A stretch of DNA of 64,000 nt from Sipunculus nudus (Eukaryota > Annelida > Sipuncula > Golfingiida > Sipunculidae), in the NCBI GenBank assembly GCA_026874595.1, contig CM049320.1:27886714-27950713 (forward strand), in the 5' to 3' direction. Positions 23,517 through 33,569 of this stretch are shown one piece after another (within the stretch, counting starts at the first letter, position 1; each line of letters opens with the position of its first letter). The notes beneath the pieces were generated by a model. The model ran no database searches, had not been told where the DNA came from, and saw only the letters and a list, made by a program, of their open reading frames with translations. The translations under genes and the position numbers were made by a program.

Positions 23517-24500
23517 TACATGTTTCCCTGTTGTCTATCTTGTCTACTGTATCCAGGCTTTCTTATGTATGAGGCATCAAAAGGGGTTTGATTCAGGTTG
23601 GTTTGATCTTGTCTGTATCCAGGTTTTCCTCTGTATGAGGCATCAACAAGGGGCTGATTCGAGTTCGTTTGATTGTACATCTCCTGACTACCGTACATGG
23701 GCCAACCTCGGTATAAACCTTCCCCAGGTGATGGATTATCTAGTCGTCGCTCTATCATATCCAGTCTTTGTAGAAGTTTGGCCATTTCACCGTCAGTAGC
23801 AGAATGTCTCTCTTCGGTGAGTCGTTTCTCTAGCGAATCAAGCCGACTCATGATCCTCTGAATGTCTGAGTTCTGTGGTTGTGTCTGTTGCTGGAGCTGT
23901 GTTTTCTTAAATTGCTTCCCTGTTGTTGGCTGTCCCTTGAGCTCTTGTTCGACTGCTCTAACTTCCCGTCTCAGTTCATCAAAACTTCGACACGCATCGT
24001 ATTTGTGCCTTTCGCATTTTTCAGTTTCTCCTCTCGTAGGCCTGTCCAAAACCGATTCTTAATCATATCATCGGTGAACCTCAATCCAGGACGTCCCTTC
24101 TCTCTGGCTTGATGCAAGATTTCCTCCAACCGGCATCCCCATGCTGCAACAGATTCCCCCTCGTCTTGCGACTGAGTGTAGAATTTCTGCAGCAAAGCCT
24201 CTCCTGTGATGGCAGTACCGTAAATACCATCCATCTTGGCGACTATCTGATTGACCGTGGCCCCTTCTCCGAGCTGTTACAGTAGTAATATCTTGGCCGT
24301 CTGCTCTTTCAACGAACTTCGGACTGCCTGAGTGATCACTGGCTCTGGGTGGATGGCATCTCGTTGTAGACATTTCACCTCGTACCGCCAAACATCAAAG
24401 GACACCTCTCCCTGGGAACTGGGATCTCCCCTGAGTAGAAGGATATCCTGGGAAGTTGTGTGTAGGAGAAAGGTGTAAAGTTAAATGACTGTTCTGCCAT
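23477..24500 (-). pseudogene. gag: Gypsy gag (broken)
   Basis: A Met codon at 24500 starts MAEQSFNFTPF. The capsid-like region follows as FDVWRYEVKCLQRDA, IVAKMDGIYG and MIKNRFWTGLREEKLKNA. These are hallmarks of the retrotransposon Gag capsid related to PNMA/Ty3-type Gag. A frame change near 24.42 kb, a TAA near 24285 and another frame change near 24.0 kb interrupt it. The C-terminal part (24049-23477) has a coiled-coil-prone stretch (RLDSLEKRLTEE; LLQRLDMIERRLD) and Gln/Asn-rich imperfect repeats (ASYRGKPGYRQDQTN-like). No CCHC zinc knuckle is visible. Confidence 0.8.
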
Positions 24501-24530
24501 GTGAGGTGAAGAAACACACGGAACAGTCTT

Positions 24531-24724
24531 TTAAGACTTTACTGCACCTTCATTTTTAAGCTCTACCTGTCTTTGAACAGTAAATTTCCCAGAACTTTCA
24601 AGTAACCTAGCCATTTTTTCCAAGTCATCTTCAGACAATTCATGTTCGCCTGAAGATTCACTCTCCAGTTTGAATTTTTTTTTGTGACATTGTTTTGTTA
24701 TTACTGTACTATTCTCAAGAGATT
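24531..24724 (-). CDS. Small ORF or terminal exon between leader and gag
   Basis: A 64-codon open stretch, ending at the TAA at 24531-24533, lies only 30 nt upstream of the gag start. It is acidic then mixed (ESESSGEHELSEDDLEKMA, then ARLLESSGKF). It has no Met, but an acceptor-like TTTATCTTAG precedes it at 24725. Composition looks coding. It could be a pre-gag exon or a captured host last exon. No family recognised. Confidence 0.3.
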
Positions 24725-25640
24725 CTAAGATAAATCATTAAATAAACAGTCTTGTACCTTCATTAATCCGGATAATATGAACGCTAAACGGTTCTCAATT
24801 ACACAGACATCAATTCGTCTAATAGCGTGGCTATGAACGTGGCGTACATGAATCACATGTGAGTATGAAGGTAAAGCAACATCCCAAAAATACACTAGTC
24901 AAACCAATGGAGTACAAACAGTTACACAGTAACCTCAGCAGCAATTACTGTTGTCAAAGTGATTACCTTCTCAGATATTTGACCAACATCTGAGATATCA
25001 AATACATGCACAGCATATTCAATTCAACGCAAAACCATATATGAATTTGATCAAACAACTATGTGTCGGATCAAAAATGCGGTGCTTACAAATCCATAAA
25101 AATTAATACCTGTACTAAACGATCTACAGTTAGCACCAATTAGCTGTACTGAAAGTATTGACAATATCACAATACTGGCATGCAAATTAAACTACCAGTA
25201 ACTCATTAAAAAAACTAACCTAAGCACTCGGACGATTCATCTAAGTGCGTTTGGTGCATGTGTATCAGTGTAACATTAATAAAATAATCATTGAAGACAA
25301 TCAAGTTACTATAAGCAAAATACCAAAACCGGGAATTGTGTGTGAATTAACAAAGTTCATTAATCACGTTATAACTCTGAGCTGTGCATCGAGGTTCATT
25401 AAATCAATTAATACTACAGTCCCGTGACCAAATATGTATACAAAGTCCATTGGTCACGTAAAAAGGAACATGATCGACTAAATCATTAATATTAAATCTG
25501 AGTCCAATACTAATCAGTAATTTGATCAGTGTGTTGTAACATATGGCAAAGTTCACTGTATAAAACGTTGGTATATTCAGAGTGAGGGTGTGTAAACACT
25601 TATAAATCATGCAATATACTCAACTTCCGTTGGTGGCACT
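24725..25640. other. Untranslated leader or spacer of the retroelement insertion
   Basis: AT-rich sequence with no supported ORF. The 60-68 aa ORFs on either strand have no recognisable content. Confidence 0.4.
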
Positions 25641-25673
25641 GTGGTGTTTCCTTGGAAGTCTCTTCCGGCTAAA
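25641..25673 (+). promoter_or_regulatory. Promoter-like segment with ETS- and YY1-type motifs
   Basis: CTTCCGG at 25662-25668 matches an ETS site. It is followed by AAAATGGCGGCC (25671-25682), which matches YY1/TISU-type elements in which the initiator ATG is embedded. Such arrangements are typical of housekeeping genes with very short 5' UTRs. It is on the strand opposite to the retroelement. Confidence 0.3.
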
Positions 25674-25751
25674 ATGGCGGCCAAGTCCAAGCACAAATTA
25701 CAAAAGTTCCAGAAAAAGTCTCACAAAGCGAAATCCTGGTTCTCACACAAG
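25674..25751 (+). CDS. Candidate first exon, basic N-terminus, antisense to the gypsy element
   Basis: The ATG sits inside ATGGCGGCC and opens 26 codons that are strongly basic (KSKHKLQKFQKKSHKAKSW), ending at a donor-like AAG|GTAATC at 25752. The open frame runs on to 26123, but the part after the donor looks less like protein. It resembles the N-terminus of a nucleolar or ribosome-associated protein in composition only. It may be a captured host exon or chance. Confidence 0.25.
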
Positions 25752-25964
25752 GTAATCCGTGCTCCTGGACGACAAACGGACCGTGCCAACGGACCGGGGT
25801 CTCAACTCCTGGAACCTCAGCTTCGAAGAGTGGTCGTGAAACCACAATGGCGAATTACGTCACTCTTCTGGAAGGCAGCACGACGTCTGACGACAGACAA
25901 AGAAAATCACCGGCCTGTGTTCTGGCTCAATCGAACCAATGACTGGGTACAATGGGAGCCATCA

Positions 25965-25981
25965 GGTCCCATCGGGCGCCA
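25965..25981 (-). promoter_or_regulatory. Candidate primer-binding site of the gypsy 5' end
   Basis: The minus strand reads TGGCGCCCGATGGGACC, two bases after GTGATA, which closes the candidate LTR. TGGCGCCC matches the 3' end of lysine tRNAs; the remainder does not match the two Lys isoacceptors I know. Its position, upstream of gag and downstream of an LTR-like end, is right for the gag-pol element. Confidence 0.5.
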
Positions 25982-26090
25982 AATATCACCGGGCGTGTGT
26001 TGGTTGGCGTACAGCTGTCCCAGGGCTGTGAGCGGGGCGGGAATGGGTGGCTCCAAAACCAGAACACAAAGTGTTTTACCCAGTTTAATG

Positions 26091-26161
26091 CCTGTAGAAG
26101 TGACAAAAAGTGCAATCATATAAATGCTGTGTAGCACTCGGGTCTCGACATGGCAAACTGC
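26091..26161. repeat. 71-bp direct repeat, copy a
   Basis: About 92% identical by eye to 26935-27005. On the minus strand it ends in CTTCTACAG followed by GCATTAAAC, that is, without the donor-like sequence that follows copy b. Confidence 0.85.
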
Positions 26162-26339
26162 CCATTAAATACATGACTAAATACATATCAATAATAGAAA
26201 GGACTTTCATAACACGTGTTAAGCACAAAACATTTCATACCCTTCAATACATCCTTCAACCATTTTAAAGTGCATTAACTATTAACACAGTGAAACACAG
26301 TTAAATATAAAATTATCGATACCATGCTCATATACATAC

Positions 26340-26728
26340 ACATATTATACAAAAGCTTCCCCGTAAAGAGGTGGGTCTACAGGTAGTTATAATATACCCA
26401 GTGTGCAATACAGTGGCAATTTCATACTTTATAATGACGAATACGTACCCGTAAAGAGGTAGTTCAACAGGTAATTACAAAGGGCTATGTAGGTTTCTAT
26501 ATCATATGTTATATATGTGAAACACGAAACTGTAGGAAAATACAAATAACGAATGGGACAAGTCTGCAGGTAGGTATAACAAAGTGAGTCGGTATTACAG
26601 CAATACGTATTAGGCAACTAGCTAACAGGTAAGTACAAATAGTAAATGGAAAAGGTCTGCAGGTAGGTATATCAAAGTGGGTCTGTATAACAGTATTACG
26701 TATGACGCATCTAGCTAACAGGTAAAAA
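26340..26728. repeat. Degenerate tandem repeats of about 100 bp
   Basis: Units share phrases such as CCCGTAAAGAGGT...ACAGGTA and TCTGCAGGTAGGTATA...AGCTAACAGGTA. At least two clear and two weaker units lie between the 71-bp repeats. No ORF. Confidence 0.6.
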
Positions 26729-26934
26729 CCTACGTACAGTAAAAGCTAACGGGCTGCGATTACATGGTCGCCATGTTAAAATATACTGTACTTGGTCAAG
26801 AAGTGACTTGTCTGACAGAAAGAACATTTATATAATATTACAACAATGGAACGTTCATGAGATACGGGCTTGCTCTCAGTTACAACGGCATTTATGAAGA
26901 CACAAATGAATATGAAATTATAAAGGAACACATA

Positions 26935-27005
26935 CCTGTAGAAGTGACAAAAAGTGTAATCCTACAAATGTTGTGTAGCACTCGGGTCTCGACATGGCAA
27001 ACTGC
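26935..27005. repeat. 71-bp direct repeat, copy b
   Basis: On the minus strand it ends CTTCTACAG|GTATGT, a good splice-donor context, and is preceded by GGCGCAGTTTGCC. See copy a at 26091. Confidence 0.85.
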
Positions 27006-27221
27006 GCCGATTCCCGCGCTTCACTTCTACTTATATTATGTGACCTCTGACCTTTAATTAAAATAACAAGAACAAGGTACCCTATTCACTGCAAAAGTAT
27101 CACCTTTCACAATATTCGTGATACGGTCGGCTGCGCGCAAAGCCAAGTCTAACAATAAACATGAAACACACAAAAATATAATTGTGTTAGGGCAATTGAT
27201 CTGTATCTAGATCTACTCTGT

Positions 27222-27225
<4 letters not shown>

Positions 27226-27282
<57 letters not shown>
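27226..27282. repeat. (TA)n microsatellite at the right edge of the insertion
   Basis: A TA run between the CTGTGACA terminus and the point where duplication homology resumes (TTTGTGTGTG). Confidence 0.9.
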
Positions 27283-27284
<2 letters not shown>

Positions 27285-27494
27285 GTGTGTGATAGTGTGT
27301 GTAAGTGTGTGTTCAATTCGTAAGGTCTTTTTCCGTAATAAACATAAACAATGTGCATCCATGCTGTCGAACAACCTGATATGAAATTTGGTGAACATAA
27401 AATAACTTGGTTTATGTTGTACTGAAGAGGAATCGGTTGTATTTAATTATGCTAATTTGTAACAAACAATATTTTTGTGGTTCTAGATTGTTCA
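27283..27494. repeat. Segmental duplication, copy 2, right part
   Basis: Homologous to 6121-6327, including the shared GTAAGGTCTTTTTCCGTAAT and TTCTAGATTGTTCA phrases. With 12847-19239 it shows that the intervening 8 kb is inserted DNA. Homology ends before the position of the ankyrin exon, so no third gene copy follows here. Confidence 0.9.
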
Positions 27495-28907
27495 AGGGTT
27501 ACTCTTTTCTTTGAAAACTTAACTAAACGTAACTTAGAAAATTTTCTGTTGAACATTGTTTGAAATATATAATTATATGTAAATGACACTCTCTTAAACT
27601 GCGGTGAATATGAACATACCGAAAGTATTTTTACGTTGTTTGATCATGAAATCGCAGGAATAACTTGCAGGTAATCCATAATGCCGAAGTGTGGCATGAA
27701 TTGCAAGAGAAAGTTTATTCATAATTGAGGGATTCAATTTATCTAGTGTCATTTTAAATGTAGTAAAAAAATGATACAATGTATATAAAGGAATATAAAG
27801 GAGTAAAGACTGGATATGAAATACAATACGGCACAATTTCACCCACATGGGATGATGATGTGGTAAGGTAGAGGACAAGATAATTGTATACTGGTCCCAT
27901 TATTTGTTAGTAAAATAATAGTAGTAATGACAGAAGCAAACTAAAAGTAATAGAAATAGATAACAAAATATAATTGTTTAAGCGATGGACGGATTAAAAT
28001 TATTAACTGATATATTAATAGAATCCCTGTATTAATTACCAACTCTGATTATATATATTTAAATCTTTAAATTTATACTCAAATCATTTAATGAACCTGA
28101 AATAAATAAAAATAAATTTTTCTTTTACTTTTGGATCAGGTCCGTTTTGTAAATGGTGAAAATTGTGCGCCACAAGTATAGTTACATAAGTCAAATGTCA
28201 TAAAAACAAATGATTTATAAGAGTAACCTGACTTTATAACCCATGTAAAGGATTTTTTTTTCCGATGAGAGATTGTGTCTCTCCGCGCTTTTTAGAATAT
28301 TAAACGTATGAACGATATTTCGAACAGCTAATTCCTTCAAAATACACATTCTCCGTATTCTGCTGTTGAATTATGAAATTAGAACAGTAAGTGGTCAGCT
28401 GTTACTAGGGTTACTTGTTTAAGCTTTCAGGACAGCATTGTTCGTCCAAACATTAAAGTAAGGTAAAGTAAGCCTTCAATGAACACATTGAGATTATAAT
28501 GGTGCGCCTCCTGGTCAGCAAATTTATATTTATATTAATTTGACATTTGAACCACAGACGTTAATGTAACACGAAAATGATGACGCTGTCACATCGTGGA
28601 ACAATACAATGAGTGGGACTGAAGCCAATACCGGAGATCCTTTGCTGATATTCATGCTTATTCTATTCTAATGCGGATGTTTTCATTAAAGTTGATCATA
28701 CAATACGATAATATTTCATTATATGTAAAAAACACACTCACTGTTGTTACACACAAATAGATATACATCTGTCTAATATTTATTTTGAATTATGGAATAT
28801 TTCATTTATTTTTGAAACAACAGGTTATTCTAAAGATATATTACACACAGTTTCCAACATATAGTTCGTTGTACAGTAAATCTTGTTAGTGCAAGAAAGT
28901 TATATCT
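27495..28907. other. No supported feature
   Basis: AT-rich DNA. The 94-codon minus ORF near 27.6-27.9 kb shows no recognisable domain or neighbouring exons. Confidence 0.5.
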
Positions 28908-30600
28908 AAGGTCTGTATTAGTTTCTTTCAAATTTTGACAACCATCAACTCAAATTTATTCACACGTTTTTGTGGATCGTACAACGAAATTTATCATATT
29001 GATTTAAAATGCTTGCCACCAATGCTGTATCCTTCAACAGTTATTTAAAATAATCCAAATAAGGGAATTCATCCATTCCTTTAACTATTTAAATACACTC
29101 TTTATCTATCGTTTTCTCATTGAGAATTGCCGATTTTCTTGTATCACAGACTCACAAGTAACATTTTGTATATTATTTTGAGTTTTTTTAAAACAAGCAA
29201 CCTTCCCATCACATTATACATTTAGGTTCCTACACATATAATGTATGGTATTTCTTACTCGCGATTGTTTTCGGTGAATATGAATAACAAGTAACAAAAC
29301 ATGAACAGGTTATTTGCAAAAAATCACTATCATGTAAATAAAATTATAAACTCAAGGGAAAAATAGGAAAATGTATAGGAAATATATATTCACCAAAATA
29401 CAAATAAATGTAGTCATGTATAATGAATAAATCTTTAAAATGCAGTTAACACTGATTATGCGAGGCGAATTATCATCAACATACATAAACATACTTTGAA
29501 AGTACAGGTTAGGTCCCAGTAACAGAAATGTGACCTATATACACTGTTTGTATGTGTAACACAATGACGTAAATAACGTAAAATAATTTCTATTCTACAA
29601 CGGAAAAAAAAACAATATTACTCAAGTAAGTTTTATCGTTTCTATAAAGAAAACCGCTCACTGGTTTTTATCAGGTTTTCACCAGCATACATTATAAAAG
29701 GACTTGCATTACAAAAGGTAATACTAAATGAATAATTTCTAAGACTAGACGAAGAATCTAGCCACAGGTACGGGAGGAACTAAATCTTGATCTATATTGT
29801 TAAGCTATAAAATTGCGTTCGTTTTACTGGGGTTTTAGTAGGTATTTTATTATCAAATTCAAAGAGGTTATCTAACGTCATGATGTCTTTAAAATGCTTA
29901 ACCAGATCAAAGGGACAAAAAAAAATATTGGTACAAACTTGTAGATTTAATTCTCTAAATTGAGTGTCTGTTATAAAAAAAAAAGTTGGATACCATAATT
30001 GTATCGATGGCGTGATCCAATATCACATTCATTTATTTATTTTTTGTTCAATAGTTATGCACTATAGATTTGAGGTAAAAGACGCCTTTCTGAATGACCA
30101 ATACTAGATACTTTGATACTAGTGTTTGCGAATAATCTTTGATTATTATATTTATTATAATTTATGGTTTCCTTATCACAAAAGTGACCGGGCTGAATGC
30201 TTGCTTTATTCTTATTAGATGTAAATTACTCAATGTCCTTATAAATAAACATTCAAACAAATAATTCAACAAGTACAAACTTACCTTTAAACTTATTTTA
30301 ATTCTTTAGTTGCTAATTCGATATTAGATTCGTTCGTATTAAAAGCCTTCCATATAACACTACATGGATGGGAACAGGGAATACGTTTTAATATCAAACA
30401 CAATATTAATACATTGTTTTTCCTTTAAAAAACGAAGTACTACAGCTTCAGCTAAAAGTGTATCTGAATGCCCATTTTTATTATTTGAAATATAAAACAA
30501 GTGCCCTCTAAAGATAATTTGTTAGTTAATTAAAGTGACCGGAATGTTATTTTTCCCCCACTTTTCTGACACGCATTATTGTTCATGAATATAAAACAGT
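28908..30600. repeat. Diverged 1.6-kb direct repeat, copy 1
   Basis: Collinear with 35556-37165 in the same orientation, with many substitutions and indels. Shared anchors include CTGTATTAGTTTCTTTCA, ATCACATTATACATTT, AAGTAACAAAACATGAAC, AATAAATCTTTAAAATGCA and AGAAATGTGACCTATATACA. It is non-coding. It brackets a gypsy pol relic and an unknown coding relic. Confidence 0.85.
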
Positions 30601-30819
30601 ATATCGCACAATTCTTTGAGGAAACTAATAATGACATATAAATTAATCAAAAAGTATCTCATGTCTGAGTTTTGCCATTTTGGTTCTTACAGGCTAGGGC
30701 TTAGGGAATTTTAATAATTTCGAAATTTCCTTAACAGCATTACAGAGTCAAGAATTCCTTGCAAAATATTTCGAGTGGAGCCAATGAGTTTATGTTAACC
30801 AGATGTGCTGTTTGGTTAA

Positions 30820-33180
30820 TGGACGTTTTTGTCTGAAGCTTCTAGGACAAGGAGCTACTTATTCACGCACATATTTTGCCATAGTGGGCCAGAAATAGCT
30901 GTCTTTAACCAACTGTGTGGTACGTTCTCTACCCATAAGGCTCTAATGCACGAATGACGGTTATTATGGTGGCAATACTTTCTGTAATAATCTATGACCA
31001 TCAACTATCCTACGTCGACAAAGTACTCTGTTATTTTTAAGTAGTTCTTGTCTTTGTTGTAGGAGATATCCCATTTCAGGGTCAGAGAGTAGGTCATTTA
31101 AAGTTTGTTGATCAGATTCAAGGTATGTGATGAAACCTGAAAGAAAAGGGTATTTCATCTGTTCCTGTCTTACATCTAACTCAGTAACGCTTGAATCATT
31201 TGTATTTGTTACCCTGATGTGTCTGTTGGAGATCCCCTATGAAGAAACCCACATAGCAGGTAGATATAGCCTTCACCACATCATTGGTGCTTTTGTCTCG
31301 TGTGGGTTGCTTAACCTGTTCCTGAAGGATGCAAGACAAGAAATTCGCATCAATATTCATTTTGTCAGAGCGGTACTCTATGAAAAACCAATTCGTCAAT
31401 TCTGCCAGCCACCGCTGACCTGTTTCGTCTAAAAGTACTAATGTCAAAACATGACACAGTGGTTTAGTGTCAGTCCGCACTGTCAATTTAGTGCCATACA
31501 GGTAATCTTTAAATATTTATTTATAATTGCCAACTTTAAAGCTAAGAATTCAAGTTAATGGGCAGGCTAATAAGCCTCTGAGGAATTCAAGTTCCTACTT
31601 GCATTAGACACGGGGCGTTGTTTTGATGCATTTTTATATAATACAAAGGGTTCTGAAAAAATCAGCTTATGCTAAAAATGGATGGCTTGATTTTCGGTAA
31701 AAAACAGCGAAACCTAGAAACCTAACCTCTGCCAGGGAAGAGGGTACAAGCCAATCTTTCAAAGCCTCTATTTTATCCGGGTCAGTATGGATACCTGCCG
31801 ATGACAATACATGGATTAAGTACATCATTTTAGTTTTAAAGGGATGACATTTAATGGGCTATACCTTTTGTTCCGCATCTGATAGACGCTAAAGGTGATC
31901 ACTAAGAGTAGCACTATAGATGATAATATTGTTGAGATATAATAAACACTGGGTTAGATGTAGATCTCTCATCGCTTTTTGCTTCAAACATTGGATAACT
32001 CCGGCAGTGTTTTTGAGACCAAACGGCATGACATTCCATTAAAAAACCCAAAGAGCCCTGTTGTAAAAACAGTTTTTGGTTTATCCTGCTCCTCTAACTC
32101 TATCTGCCAGAAGCCGGCTTTTAAATCAAGGGATGATAAGTAATCACTTCCAGCCAAGGAATCAAGTGTATCATCGTTTCTAGGAAAAGTGTGTATCCCT
32201 GATGGTTTTTGAGTCGAACTTACGGAGATCAATACAAAACGTTTGTTATTGGTTGCTTTTCGGACTATGGTTGAACTTTATGGACTATAGCTTTTACGGA
32301 TAAAACCTGCATCTAGCATTTCTTTTCAGTTCACACGAACTTCCTCGTACAAATGGGGTAGTCTTCGCCCGTATGGTTCCTTAAGTGGTGTGTTAACTGT
32401 GTGCGTTATTTTGTGTTTTAACAGAATGGTTCTACCCTATCAGTATAAACAGTGGAGAAGATGGGTTTCCACTTGTCCAGGAGGTCAATCACGTGATTAC
32501 GCTCTTCAGAAGTCAAGGTTGATTCTACCGGGAACTGAAAAAAGTATTTGTCATTTAACACTAAAGGTATGGGTGGTCCTGGCGAGACAACCAAAGATAA
32601 CTGTAAGGTACAAAATGATGATTTAGGTGGAATTATCACTTATTTGTTCGATATATTTGACAGGTTAACCACCATACATTTGCAGCAGTGATTCTTGAAG
32701 CTAACTGTCTGTTACTTACGGTCCAGCAATATACCAGCAGGAATTGGCAGGGATAACTACCTCTTGTTAGAAATAAAAAAAAAACTAGGTTCGGAGCGTC
32801 ACGCAGAGGAGTGTGCATTAAATCTTGTTTCCAAGGGTAGGGCATATCTGATTTTTGATGATGTTTAGGATTTAATGAATCTTTCGTTTGTCATAGCAAC
32901 GATTAATCACAATTAATAATACAAGGTGTTGTTTATTTTAAGTAGTGTCTTTTACTAGAAGAACAGGGAAGTCGACAATGGTTTGTGCCAAAAGAGAAGA
33001 GAATTGCAATTTAATCTCCACTACACCAAGGATTCCAATTCGCTGTCACCTGCAGCTTTTATCTCTAACGCCTGATTAAGTTGTAGGAGGAGATGGGAAG
33101 ACAGATGCTTCCTGTAGAACCACTCAGCTGCTCTATTGATTGCGGAACTAGTATCAAGCAAAACAGTACCAGAGGACTGT
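30820..33180 (-). pseudogene. Second, heavily decayed gypsy pol
   Basis: Minus-strand fragments in the expected order: protease remnant near 33.15-32.95 kb (LLDTSS where D-T-G is usual; then IKLQFSSLLAQTIVDFPVLL), linker (EERNHVIDLLDKWKPIFS, 32.5 kb), reverse transcriptase (SSLDLKAGFWQIELEEQDK, 32.1 kb), RNase H end (TGQRWLAEL and FFIEYRS, 31.4 kb) and the region before integrase with a degraded HHCC finger down to about 30.82 kb. The YLDD segment and integrase core are not intact. It is a different lineage from the 20-24 kb element by its motif wording and is much older. Confidence 0.85.
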
Positions 33181-33346
33181 GGACCCCCTTTCCATCACAC
33201 CGGTTCCGCCTGACTGGTTTGCCGTGGACCGATCTGGCTAAGAACTGCCGAAAATAAATTGAATACTGTGGCCTGTAAGGTTAATATTTAAGAGTAATAT
33301 TATACAAATACTGCCTACAATTAATATACCGCGACATATCATACAA

Positions 33347-33362
33347 TATACATATATATACA

Positions 33363-33407
<45 letters not shown>
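33347..33407. repeat. (TA)n microsatellite
   Basis: A TA-dominated run interrupted by CA units; source of the Tyr/Ile-run ORF on the minus strand. Confidence 0.9.
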
Positions 33408-33410
<3 letters not shown>

Positions 33411-33569
33411 GACATATCAGCTGGCAGTTAATTTTCGGGACGACAGGGATCTTCATTAACTGATTAAAGTAAGCAGGGAGTAGAAAAATCTGGAGTTTAA
33501 ATCTGGAGTTAAAATTATGTTTATGCTAATGTACAAGTAATTTAACTATAGACAACCTCAATCGTGTTG

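Larger units (their letters stand above)
19380..27225 (-). mobile_element. Composite Ty3/gypsy LTR retrotransposon insertion (minus strand)
   Basis: The outer termini are TGTCACAG at 19380 and CTGTGACA at 27218-27225, a perfect 8-bp inverted terminus, set in TA/TG microsatellite on both sides. In between on the minus strand are gag, protease, reverse transcriptase, RNase H and integrase in Ty3/gypsy order. The two terminal regions are not copies of each other: the 3' side has 145-bp repeats and the 5' side a candidate 1.2-kb LTR. So the insertion is mosaic, rearranged or nested and not one intact element. It splits the second copy of the segmental duplication, so it arrived after the duplication. 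All coding parts are broken. Confidence 0.75.
25984..27225 (-). repeat. Candidate 5' LTR of the gypsy element (1.24 kb)
   Basis: On the minus strand it starts TGTCACAGAG (27225) and ends CCGGTGATA (25984), next to the PBS, giving the TGTCAC...GTGAYA pattern also seen in the small repeats. It contains a 71-bp direct repeat and degenerate tandem units. No matching LTR exists at the 3' side, so LTR status rests only on termini and position. A shorter reading (26105-25984) beginning at an internal TGTCAC is possible. Confidence 0.35.

Noticed and set aside
20678-24112. Plus-strand ORFs opposite pol and gag
   Set aside because: Antisense of clearly assigned retrotransposon domains; no domain of their own.
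19240-27282. Envelope gene that would make the gypsy element an errantivirus-like retrovirus
   Set aside because: No ORF with signal peptide, cleavage site or membrane anchor lies between integrase and the 3' LTR; they are adjacent.
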